A stretch of 64,000 nt of DNA from Schistocerca nitens (lineage: Eukaryota > Arthropoda > Insecta > Orthoptera > Acrididae): positions 481,037,376 to 481,101,375 of the forward strand of contig NC_064619.1 in the NCBI RefSeq assembly GCF_023898315.1, written 5' to 3'. A program made the translations under genes and the position numbers. Under the pieces are notes generated by a model. That model ran no database searches and had not been told where the DNA came from. It worked only from the letters and a program-made list of their open reading frames with translations. Shown here one piece after another: positions 48,135 to 58,289 of this stretch (position 1 is the first letter of the stretch; each line of letters opens with the position of its first letter).

Positions 48135-48609
48135 TTTCACCATACATCAAATTTAGACCTTGCACGTATGAGTGATTTGTGCCAAATGGTGCCGAGAGAC
48201 CTCACAACTGAGTAGGAGGACAGTCGCAAAAACGAGTGCGTTGAACGTCTTGAGAGGACTGCTAGTGATCACGAATGGTTCAGTCGTGTAATAACAGGTC
48301 ATGATTTCTGAGTACGGTCCTGAGACAAAGCAGCAAAGTAAGAGTTCTACTTTGAGACACATCTCCCACCGATAAAAGCTCGAATGAGCAAATCAAAGAT
48401 CAAAGCAAAACTGACTTGCGTTTTTGACATATTTGCATAAAGAATTTGTTCATCTGTGTTACAACGATATCCTTGAAAAGCTCGGGAAATAGGTGAATCA
48501 AGTGAGACCAGACATTGCAGATTGCATGCTGCATCACGTTAGCGCCCCATGCCACACTGCCACTTCCATCACGGAGTTTTTGACCTCAAAAGGCATTCCT
48601 GTTGCCCCA

Positions 48610-48642
48610 CAGCCTCCCCCCCTCCCGCCCCCCCCCCCACAC
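48610..48642 (+). repeat. C-rich simple tract inside a mariner gene
   Basis: About 30 bases, nearly all C, between the codons for VAPQP and HTHPY. It sits where mariner transposases have PPYSPD. Confidence 0.85.
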
Positions 48643-48944
48643 ACGCACCCGTATTCACGTAATATTGGTCGTTGTGACTTATTTCTTTTTCCATAATTGA
48701 ATAATGTCTTAAAATTACCTCGTTTTGGGACTCTGGAGAACATTTAAGAGCATTTGACCGACATGGTTAAGGCCCCACCAGTTGAAGGCTTTCATCGCTT
48801 CCACCGATACCAGGGAACAACGACTTCGCCGACCTATTGCTGCCGATTGGCACTACTTTTCTGGAGACATTACTGTCGATTGTAAGAAATAAAACCTTGG
48901 TAAATTAGAAATCAGTCTCATTGCTTTTCTCACACACCACGTAC

Positions 48945-49039
48945 GCCAAGATATTAATTCACATGTCTTGTGCAACAGAAGAGAAAAACTGTTTTGTTAT
49001 GGTGCCAGCTTTACTCAATACGATGCAGTCGACTTGGTA
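48945..49039. other. unassigned spacer
   Basis: Short non-coding piece between the mariner end and the third 0.9-kb unit. Confidence 0.3.
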
Positions 49040-50060
49040 CGATTTCGAAAATAAATTTTCCTTCGCACACGCCGAAAAATTCCAGTAGCACTAACCTCCA
49101 ACATCGCAGGGATTACGTGTGAGTAATCCGCGAGGGAGAAAGATTGGTTACACCGTCATCATTGTGGAACTAAGCTATTAATTTGATAGCCGGCCTAGGT
49201 GGCCGAGCGGTTCTAGGCGCTACAGTCTGGAACCGCGTGACGCTACGGTGGCAGGTTCGAATCCTGCCTCGGGCATGGCTGTGTTTGAGGTCCTTAGGTT
49301 ACTTAGGTTTAAATAGTTCTAAGTTCTAGGGGACTGATGACCTCAGAAGTTAAGTCCCATAGTGCTCAGAGCCATTTGAACCCATTAATTTGATAATACA
49401 TGATGCAAGACCATGAACATCGTCAAAAACTAAGTACAGAAATCGGCCTCTACAAGTAAACATCCAACCATTGAAACCGCATAAAGAAGTAAAACAATGA
49501 GCTATTCACGTTATCGTTAACAACTACATCTTCTGAAATCATACCACTCTCCACCACACGCATCAATTTTCCAGTTCTTATCCAGTACATACTCAGCCAT
49601 TTACAAGCTTATACGATACTCTAACAGCAAACGATTCTTTACGATAAATAAATAGATGATACTTTAATTAATGTCTCATACCTCTTGCTGTCACAACGCT
49701 CCTCGCCTCTGAAGCTTGGCGTTCGCTTCGCTGAAAGCTTCTAAAGTTCCTCAAGAACTTTCAAATGTTTCGCTAGATGTTCTCGAAACACAAAATTCAA
49801 CACTTCAATACTTAGCTCACAACTAAAGGTTCTGACACTGAATAACTCAGACAGCGAATTCGTATAGGCACTTCTGGTACTCCAGAGAATACGGAAGTAA
49901 TTGCTAGGCAACGGTATATGACGGTTTGGGTGACATGGCATTGTTGTTAGCATACACTGTGAGCTGTATTAAACAGCAACCCCAGTAAATGTACAGCATC
50001 CATTATTTAGCAACGTCGATATCAATGGTTAAACGACCACAGACATAAAATTTTATAAAA
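49040..50060. repeat. 0.9-kb unit, copy 3
   Basis: Aligns with copies 1 and 2: ATTAATTTGATAATACATGA near 49383, GTTCGCTTCGCTGAAAGCTT at 49721 and GAGAATACGGAAGTAATTGC at 49885. On the minus strand 49730-49682 is a 49-nt block between AG and GTATGAG reading SERQASEARSVVTAR. A SINE inserted at 49189 accounts for the extra length. Confidence 0.85.
49189..49382 (+). mobile_element. tRNA-derived SINE, main family, copy 6
   Basis: Complete head, B box GGTTCGAATCC, body and CTCAGAGCCATTTGAACC end. Perfect 12-bp target-site duplication ATTAATTTGATA (49177-49188 and 49383-49394). It lies inside the third 0.9-kb unit, so it is younger than that array. Confidence 0.97.
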
Positions 50061-51540
50061 GTTAAAGTTATACTTGAGGTTTTCAGAGAATGATATCGAA
50101 TCATAACGACGTCGAATGCTCGTGCCTTCGATCACGCACTTAGTCATATGTTGAAATACTTCTACACTGCAGAGAAATTGATTCCCTCATCGCATGTGAC
50201 TTCCATCTGACTTCGATGTACGTTTGTTTGATACCACTAACCTGTGTCACGGTTTATAAATTTCCTATATCTTTCGATTAATCGGTTCATCGTAAAAATG
50301 GAAGACTTGTCAATGCGACGGATCAAATGAGGGATAAGAGCTTTTATTGGCCTCGCCCATACATTTTATTACTTTATCAATACATTTAACGCATAAAAGT
50401 ATAGTGTAACGCCTTTTATATACTATAACTGGTGTTCTCCTGAAAAGAACCATTTTAGACGGTAACTTACATTGCCCAACTAAGGTAGGCTGGCTTAGAG
50501 AACAAATGCCTAACATGTCGCTCTGAAATGGCCTCTTGCGTCTTGGAACTTTTCCTTGGGTTCTCAGGTGGGCGAATATTAGCCATAAAGCTGAGTATAT
50601 TCTCCGTAAGGTCACCCCTGTGATGTCGAGCCAGGTGTCTGAGCATTATTACTGTCACATGATCAGTTTTATAGATGCACGGCAAATACTACGAAATAGC
50701 GAAAAAGCGAAAAATTCAGTTATTTAGGAATAATGTGATGTAAATGTGCACTTTATAAGTCCGATAATGAAGGCCCTTGCACAGCACAATGAAGCAGATA
50801 ATTAGTCGCATTCATCCAAAATCCGTACAAAAATTACTTCGTCATGTAACTTCTAAGATAATAAGACGTTTTTGTAACTATCAAACTAAGAAATTACTGA
50901 AAACTGAAAATACCTACTAATGTGATGCAAATCGTACCTGTAGTTAGATAAGAATAGAAAAGTCTACATCTCAACAACAGTGGTATATAGCAAATTATTA
51001 CAGTTAGTTAAGCTCCAATTATTCTGCTCCCTCTCCATTGTCACCGTACGCCTACCATCCTATCACTAACTTACCCGGGGACGCTCTAAAGTAAAGTGCC
51101 GTGCAGTGAAGAGCTTCACTATGATCATAAAAATACCACGCATATATCACTTTGGAATGGCAACAAATAATTTTTAACATTATAAATATTAGACGGTCTC
51201 TTCACGTAACTAATGAAAGTGTAAATAATTTTATCGTTTCAAATTTGTTCGGCATTTCAGAGGGTAAGTGTCAGCCTATACATCTCAAAGGACCACCGGT
51301 CAATGCGGGTTGGGCTAAAGACTTTTTTTTACACTTATCACTTCTTTCACGTTTTACAATGATTCCTTAATGTGACAGATTCGAGGTCAGTCCATGGTTT
51401 GTTTTCTATGTTAAACTGCAGGGCCACTTGTAACAGATTCGCTAATCAGTTATAAGGACGAGGAAGCGACAAGACCATGCCTAGTAAATTACTGCGGTGT
51501 TCGCACCAACTTTCGTGTTGATGACAGTTTCATTATTACA
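50061..51540. other. unassigned DNA
   Basis: Overlapping minus-strand frames at 50310-50685 (101 and 72 codons; one includes HHRGDLTENILSFMANIRPP) are not a family I recognise. Possibly an unknown element's coding piece; otherwise featureless. Confidence 0.3.
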
Positions 51541-52030
51541 TTTATACATTACATAGATTTCCTTGTACACTTCGGAAATATTTTTAAATACATGTGAATG
51601 GTTTGCGAAATATAATTGTCACCCCAGTCTATCACTTCTGGTTGTCGGGCTTCATGGTGGCCATGAGTCACGCTGGTAGCCGAATACTGTTTTGGGGCGT
51701 TTCCAGACACATCGTCGCTGTTATTGGGGCTCAGTTCGAAGCCAGAATCATCACTGAAGACAATTCTACTCCAGACAATGCTCTCCCAGGCCGAATGTGA
51801 CCAACACCGCTGCAAACGGTCTTCTTGTTGTACATTGGTCGATGGCAGTCAGCGTAAGAGGCGCCCTGGGCTCAGTCCTCTTTCGTCTCTCCAGGTCACC
51901 CTTCCTAATTGACGCTGTGTTCGTCCATGGTCCGCCCATTCTTGCTAGCATCGTTGAATAGTTGCGTGGTTCCTATGCAAATGTCGCGCGACGGGCCGAT
52001 TACTCTAACCGGCTTCTCTGAACTAAACTA
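51541..52030 (-). pseudogene. Tc1-like transposase remnant, antisense
   Basis: The minus-strand frame 51815-51549 begins HSAWESIVWSRIVFSDDSGF and continues ELSPNNSDD, the start of the Tc1 catalytic domain with the first aspartate (FSDDS). Then ARQPEVIDWGDNYISQTIHM is a degraded VMVWGAISF-type block. Upstream on the same strand (52030-51816) the trace IRKGDLERRKRTEPRAPLTL fits the DNA-binding linker. The third acidic residue region and both terminal repeats are missing. A different Tc1 family from the one at 13.8 kb. Confidence 0.72.
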
Positions 52031-52714
52031 CACTTCTTCTTTCAAAAGCTGACATCTGCGGATATTGTTCAGTAACGAAATTCTCAAACATTTTATGCCC
52101 TGAGATCAGCATTACCATTGATTGCTTTCCTTGCCAGCTGTGAGGTGAAATTGTGCTCCAGCGTTACACATTCATCCATTGGTTGCTAAAGTTTCCAAGT
52201 TTTCATTTTCCTTCGAGACCTGTATGAATATCAATTTTCGATCAATTTGAGTCGTTTTGTGTGTCTTAGAGCGTATATTAGATGCTAAAATCGAAAGAGA
52301 AGCCAAGTTGTTATAAAAATCAGAAATGTGTGGTAATCACCATCTACGAATCGCTGAAATAAGTTACTATTAAAGCATTCAATTAGGCTCTTTTTCAGTC
52401 GTATCAGAATAAGCATGTCATCGTTGTGTACGTGGAATACACACTACCGTATCACCTGTTGGTGGACGTTAATATGTCGTATATCCATCCCTCACCTTTA
52501 TGACGACTTTAGCTCTGATGAGATCACTTTCAATAAGCTTCTGAATTTCTGTGTAGGAACAGCTACTTGTTCTCCATCTAGAGACGAAACCAGATGGAGA
52601 AGTGATGGTGGCCGCTAAAGTGTTGATCAAAGTCGACTTTCTAACTCATCCTAATGGTGATCCATTGTGTGGAGGTGGGACTTAGGCCAATCAGTTTCTG
52701 CGATGTTATATAAA
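52031..52714. other. unassigned DNA
   Basis: A 67-codon plus-strand frame only (52415-52618). No recognisable feature before the LINE remnant. Confidence 0.3.
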
Positions 52715-53726
52715 ACAGCTAAAAAGACATGGAACAGTAGAAAACCTTGGATATCACAGGAGATATTGGACTTACTTGATGAAACGAAAAAATAAAAAAG
52801 AAGGAGAAAATGAAGTTCGCAAAAGGAAATACAGACGTCTAACGAATGAGATGGACAGATACAGTGGAATGGTTAAGCAGGAATGACTAGAGGACAAATG
52901 CAAGTCCATAGAAACTTGTGTAACTAGGGGAAAGGTAGATAACGCCTATAGGAAAATTAAAGAGAGCTTTGAAGATGAGAATATCAGCTATATGAAACTA
53001 GTAGCTCAGATGAGAAAGCAAGGACTGGAAAGCTGATTGGAAACGTAATTGAATGGAATGGGCAACCGGCCTCGGTGGCCGAGCGGTTCTAGGCGCTCAG
53101 TCTGGAACCGCGCGACTGCTACAGTAGCAGGTTCGAATCCTGCCTCGGACATGGATGAGTGTGAAGTCCTTAAGTTAGTTAGGTTTAAGTACTTCTAAGT
53201 TCTAGGGGACTGATGACCACAGATGTTAAGTCCCATAGTGCTCAGAGCCATTTTTTGAAATGGGCAATGTGTCAAAACGTGGATTTAAGATGAACATCAA
53301 GAAAAGCAAAACAAGGTTAAAGAAACGCAGGCGAATTAAATCAGCCACGCTTAGGGAATTACCAACTGCGTTACGAAAAATAGTATATGACTTTTGCTAT
53401 TAGGGCTGTGACATAACTGATGATGACCGAAAAAGGAAGGATATAAAATGTATACTCGCAATGGTAATAAAGGCGTGTGTGGAGAATACAAATTTGTTAA
53501 CATTGCATGCAGATTTAAGTGTTAGAAAGTCTGTTCTGATGGTATCTGTCTGGAATGTAGCCTTGTACGAAAATGAACTGTGGACGATAAACAATTCGGA
53601 AAAGAAGAGAGTAGAGCCTTTAAAATGTGTCGCTTTAGGAGAATGCTGAAAATTAAATTGGTAGATCGCGTAGCTAATGAGAAAGTACTGAACCGAAATT
53701 GGGTGAAAAGAGATTAGTACCGTCAC
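52715..53726 (+). pseudogene. older RTE LINE copy, left part, RT domain deleted
   Basis: Aligns with the younger LINE: 52715-53050 matches its 55075-55370 (endonuclease-RT linker, for example AAAATTAAAGAGA and GAGGACAAATGCAAG). Then 53260-53726 matches about 56290-56750 (C-terminal part: TAAGATGAACATCAAGAAAA, GATGACCGAAAAAGGAAGGA). The palm domain in between (about 0.9 kb) is missing. A SINE sits at 53066-53258. The sequence resumes at 57017 after the inserted younger LINE. Many stops. Confidence 0.85.
53066..53258 (+). mobile_element. tRNA-derived SINE, main family, copy 7
   Basis: Head CCGGCCTCGGTGGCCGAGCG, B box GGTTCGAATCC and body end CTCAGAGCCATTTTTTG. Target-site duplication AATGGGCAA (53057-53065 and 53259-53267), 9 bp perfect. 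Inserted in the old LINE copy. Confidence 0.95.
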
Positions 53727-56700
53727 CCCCCCGTGAACCATGGACCTTGCCGTTGGTGGGGAGGCTTGCGTGCCTCAGCGATACAGATGGCCGTACCGTA
53801 GGTGCAACCACAACCGAGGGGTATCTGTTGAGAGGCCCGACAAACATGTGGTTCCTGAAGAGGGGCAGCAGCCTTTTCAGTAGCTGCAGGGGCAACAGTC
53901 TGGATGATTGAATGATCTGGCCTTGTAACATTAACCAAAACGGCCTTGCTGTGCTGGTACTGCATATGGCTGAAAGCAAGGGGAAACTACAGCCGTAAAT
54001 TTTCCCGAGGACATGCAGCTTTACTGTATGATTAAATGATGATGGCATCCTCTTGGGTAAAATATTCCGGAGGTAAAATAGTCCCCCATTCGGATCTCCG
54101 GGCTGGGACTACTCAAGAGGACGTCGTTATCAGGAGAAAGAAAACTGGCGTTCTACAGATCGGAGCGTGGAATGTCAGATCCCTTAATCGGGCAGGTAGG
54201 TTAGAAAATTTAAAAAGGGAAATGGATAGGTTAAAGTTAGATATAGTGGGAATTAGTGAAGTTCGGTGGCAGGAGGAACAAGACTTTTGGTCAGGTGATT
54301 ACAGGGTTATAAATACAAAATCAAATAGGGGTAATGCAGGAGTAGGTTTAATAATGAATAAAAAAATAGGAGTGCGGGTTAGCTACTACAAACAGCATAG
54401 TGAACGCATTATTGTGGCCAAGATAGACACAAAGCCCATGCCTACTACAGTAGTACAAAATTATATGCCAACTAGATCTGCAGATGATGAAGAAATTGAT
54501 GAAATGTATGACGAGATAAAAGAAATTATTCAGGTAGTGAAGGGAGACGAAAATTTAATAGTCATGGGTGACTGGAATTCGTCAGTAGGAAAAGGGAGAG
54601 AAGGAAACATAGTAGGTGAATATGGATTGGGGGGAAGAAATGAAAGAGGAAGCCGCCTTGTAGAATTTTGCTCAGAGCATAACTTAATCATAGCTAACAC
54701 TTGGTTCAAGAATCATGAAAGAAGGTTGTCTACCTGGAAGAATCCTGGAGATACTAAAAGGTATCAGATAGATTATATAATAGTAAAACAGAGATTTAGG
54801 AACCAGGTTTTAAATTGTAAGACATTTCCAGGGGCAGATGTGGATTCTGACCACAATCTATTGGTTATGAACTGCAGATTGAAACTGAAGAAACTGCAAA
54901 AAGGTGGGAATTTAAGGAGATGGGACCTGGATAAACTGCAAGAACCAGAGGTTGTAGAGAGTTTCAGGGAGAGCATAGGGGAACAATTGACTGGAATGGG
55001 GGAAAGAAATACAGTAGAAGAAGAATGGGTAGCTCTGAAGGATGATGTAGTGAAGGCAGCAGAGGATCAAGTAGGTAAAAAGACGAGGGCTAATAGAAAT
55101 CCTTGGGTAACAGAAGAAATATTGAATTTAATTGATAAAAGGAGAAAATATAAAAAAGGCAGTAAATGAAGCAGGCAAAAAGGAATACAAACGTCTCAAA
55201 AATGAGATCGACAGGAAGTGCAAAATGGCTAAGCAGGGATGGCTAGAGGACAAATGTAAGGATGTAGAGGCTTGTCTCACTAGGGGTAAGATAGATACTG
55301 CCTACACGAAAATTAAAGAGACCTTCGGAGAGAAGAGAACCACTTGTATGAATATCAAGAGCTCAGATGGCAACCCAGTTCTAAGCAAAGAAGGGTAGGC
55401 AGAAAGGTGGAAGGAGTATATAGAGGGTTTATACAAGGGCGATGTACTTGAGGACAATATTATGGTAATGGAAGAGGATGTAGATGAAGATGAAATGGGA
55501 GATAAGATACTGCGTGAAGAGTTTGACAGAGCACTGAAAGACCTAAGTCGAAACAAGGCCCCGGGGGTAGACAACATTCCATTAGAACTACTGACGGCCT
55601 TGGGAGAGCCAGTCATGACAAAACTCTACCATCTGGTGAGCAAGATGTATGAGACAGGCGAAATACCCACAGACTTCAAGAAGAATATAATAATTCCAAT
55701 CCCAAAGAAAGCAGGTGTTGACAGATGTGAAAATTACCGAACTATCAGTTTAATAAGTCACAGCTGCAAAATACTAACGCGAATTCTTTACAGACGAATG
55801 GAAAAACTGGTAGATGCGGACCTCGGGGAAGATCAGTTTGGATTCCGTAGAAATGTTGGAACACGTGAGGCAATACTAACCTTACGACTTATCTTAGAAG
55901 AAAGATTAAGAAAAGGCAAACCTACGTTTCTAGCATTTGTAGACTTAGAGAAAGCTTTTGACAACGTTAACTGGAATACTCTCTTTCAAATTCTGATGGT
56001 GGCAGGGGTAAAATACAGGGAGCGGAAGGCTATTTACAATCTGTCCAGAAACCAGATGGCAGTTATAAGAGTCGAGGGGCATGAAAGGGAAGCAGTGGTT
56101 GGGAAAGGAGTGAGACAGGGTTGTAGCCTCTCCCCGATGTTATTCAATCTGTATATTGAGCAAGCAGAAAGGAAACAAAAGAAAAATTTGGAGTAGCTAT
56201 TAAAATTCATGGAGAAGAAGTAAAAACATTGAGGTTCGCCGATGACATTCTAATTCTGTCAGAGACAGCAAAGGACTTGGAAGAGCAGTTGAACGGAATG
56301 GACAGTGTCTTGAAAGGAGGATGTAAGATGAACATCAACAAAAGAAAAAACGAGGATAATGGTATGTAGTCAAATTAAATCGGGTGGTGCTGAGGGGATT
56401 AGATTAGGAAATGAGACACTTAAAGTAGTAAAGGAGTTTTGCTATTTAGGGAGTAAAATAACTGATGATGGTCGAAGTAGAGAGGATATAAAATGTAGAC
56501 TGGCAATGGCAAGGAAATCGTTTCTGAAGAAGAGGAATTTGTTAACATCGAGTATAGATTTAAGTGTCAGGAAGTCGTTTCTGAAAGTATTTGTATGGAG
56601 TATAGCCATGTATGGAAGTGAAACATGGACGATAACCAGTTTGGACAAGAAGAGAAAGAAGCTTTCGAAATGTGGTGCTACAGAAGAATGCTGAAGATAA

Positions 56701-57016
56701 GGTGGGTAGATCACGTAACCAATGAGGAGGTATTGAACAGAATTCGGGGGAAGAGAAGTTTGTGGCACAACTTGACTAGAAGAAGGGATCGGTTGGTAGG
56801 ACATGTTTTGAGGCATCAAGGGATCACAAATTTAGCATTGGAGGGCAGCGTGGAGGGTAAAAATCGTAGAGGGAGACCAAGAGATGAATACACTAAGCAG
56901 ATTCAGAAGGATGTAGGTTGCAGTAGGTACTGGGAGATGAAGAAGCTTGCACAGGATAGAGTAGCATGGAGAGCTGCATCAAACCAGTCTCAGGACTGAA
57001 GACCACAACAACAACA
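53727..57016 (+). mobile_element. nearly full-length RTE-type LINE
   Basis: Starts with a C run and GTGAACCATGGACCTTGCCG, the typical 5' end of this locust family. It carries an untranslated leader to about 54030, one long coding region, and ends GAAGACCACAACAACAACAA, a short CAA-type tail as in RTE elements. The target-site duplication ACCGTCAC (53719-53726 and 57017-57024) defines both ends. Length 3290 bp. It is inserted in an older copy of the same kind of element. Confidence 0.95.
54036..56999 (+). pseudogene. RTE LINE endonuclease-reverse transcriptase, broken
   Basis: The start at 54036 opens a 377-codon frame with an apurinic-type endonuclease. Motifs: WNVRSLN (residues 45-51), SEVRWQ (74-79), MGDWN (177-181), IDYIIV (245-250) and SDHNLLV (271-277). 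The RT follows: NKAPGVDNIP (about 55555), FVDLEKAFDNV (about 55936), RQGCSLSP (about 56113) and FADDILIL (about 56235). The C-terminal region contains MWCYRRMLKIRWVDHV and RRGRPRDEYTKQI. It is broken by a frameshift at about 55152, a TAG at 55396 (one base from glutamine), and frameshifts at about 56165, 56346 and 56662. Known role: nicks target DNA and copies its RNA there. Catalytic residues are kept, so the copy is young but dead. Confidence 0.93.
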
Positions 57017-57235
57017 ACCGTCACTTGACTAAAAGGAGGGATCGGTTGACAGAACACATTTCGAGACATGAACTAAAAATCAGGTAAACATTACAGAAGG
57101 AAAAAAAAGAGATATATATAGTAAGCAAGTTCAACGTAAGTAAGTTGCAGTGGTTCTTTGGATATGCTTGCCCACGACGGAGTAGCATGGAAAACTGCAT
57201 CAGAGTAGTCTTTGGATTGAAGACCGCAACAGAAA
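57017..57235 (+). pseudogene. older RTE LINE copy, 3' end
   Basis: Continues the copy interrupted at 53726: ACTTGACTAAAAGGAGGGAT matches the younger element's ACTTGACTAGAAGAAGGGAT (from about 56773). It includes an internal deletion, and ends with GAGTAGCATGGAAAACTGCA and GGATTGAAGACCGCAACAG, the 3' tail. Confidence 0.88.
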
Positions 57236-57369
57236 TTTTTTGCATATACATTTACCTACGTTCACACACGTACACCAGAGGCAATCGTATGCTTGAAAAT
57301 AACGTGCGCGAGATCTAGATATTTCCCTTCCTGTTCCATTCGCAAACTTAACTGCGGGAAAAAGGCTAT

Positions 57370-57855
57370 CTCTATGGCTCTGTATGAGCCCTAATTTATC
57401 TTGCCTTCGCGGACCTTACGCGAAATTCACATTTGTGGAAGTTGAATCGTTTTGCAGTCAGTTGAAAATACCTGTTCTCATAACAGTGTTTGGCGAAAAG
57501 AACGTCGTCCTTTCTCCAGGAATTCCCATAGCCTTTACAAGGCATCTCCGGAACACTTCCTTGTTGATCGAGCCTTCGAATAACAAACCTAGCAGCAAGC
57601 CTCAGGACTACTTCGATTATTCCGTTTAATTCCAGCTGGTGAGTTTCCCAAACACTCGATCAGTACTCAACGACAGGTCACACTTCTGGTCTATACGCAA
57701 TATCCTTTGTAGATGAACTACACTTTTCCAATACTCTCCCAGTAAAGCAAAGCCTTTCCTGCTGCAATACTTATACGCTTGTTCGATTCCATACCCCTTT
57801 GCAACGTTAGTCCTAGGTATTTAATCGAAGTGATTGTGTCAATCCGGAAAATTTA
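57370..57855 (-). pseudogene. jockey-type LINE 3' part, antisense
   Basis: On the minus strand near 57835-57790 the translation is TSIKYLGLTL, the block that follows the RT palm in jockey elements, then a frame-broken C-terminal region. The whole stretch resembles common antisense jockey 3' sequence of grasshoppers, for example AACGTTAGTCCTAGGTATTT and CAAACACTCGATCAGTACTC. Many stops; ends approximate. Confidence 0.62.
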
Positions 57856-58205
57856 AAATTCCGTTTAATTCAACTGAATTAATTGCTAAGTATTTTAGAC
57901 CTGTTATCTGGAAACTAAACAGAACAGGTCACACATATTCATTAATTATGGTAACACACCGTTTTATATTAGTACTTAGTAATGAATCATGTTAACTGCA
58001 GTTATCGGTGATATTAATGAAGAAATAAAACAGAACATTTGAAAAATAAGACTTAATAAAATCACAAAATAAAGGGGATTATCTGACGTTCCATGTGAAT
58101 AACTTAAATCTTAAATTACTAGATATATTACTTACAGCCTCGGAAGAACTTGACGTTTCCCGACAATGCTACAGTATTCTACATCGCTCACAGTTGTATA
58201 TGCAT
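57856..58205. other. unassigned AT-rich DNA
   Basis: No recognisable feature up to the (TA)n tract. Confidence 0.3.
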
Positions 58206-58208
58206 GCC

Positions 58209-58210
<2 letters not shown>

Positions 58211-58276
<66 letters not shown>
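58211..58276. repeat. (TA)n microsatellite
   Basis: About 33 uninterrupted TA units. The polyisoleucine-tyrosine frames across it are artefacts of the repeat. Confidence 0.97.
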
Positions 58277-58278
<2 letters not shown>

Positions 58279-58289
58279 AGTTTTTTGCA

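Larger units (their letters stand above)
47463..48941 (+). mobile_element. mariner-like element, decayed, carrying a SINE
   Basis: Ends contain the inverted motif AATGAGACTGA (left about 47483, right about 48917), with TA at 48942. The transposase is readable with frameshifts: VSRWHKSFLEGREHFEMN (47770), the helix-turn-helix region up to 47928, then after the SINE RDLTT-like (48200), ECLERTASDHEWFSRVI (48240-48300), VRPDIADCMLHHVSAPCHTA (48498-48560) and FLTSKGIPVAPQP (48580-48620). The PPYSPD motif that follows is replaced by a C-rich tract. Blocks near 48740-48880 complete the C-terminus. Without the SINE it is about 1.29 kb, full mariner length. Confidence 0.88.

Noticed and set aside
48493-48743. 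Proline-rich or glycine-rich small proteins on opposite strands
   Set aside because: Both are readings of a C-rich tract within a mariner transposase pseudogene.
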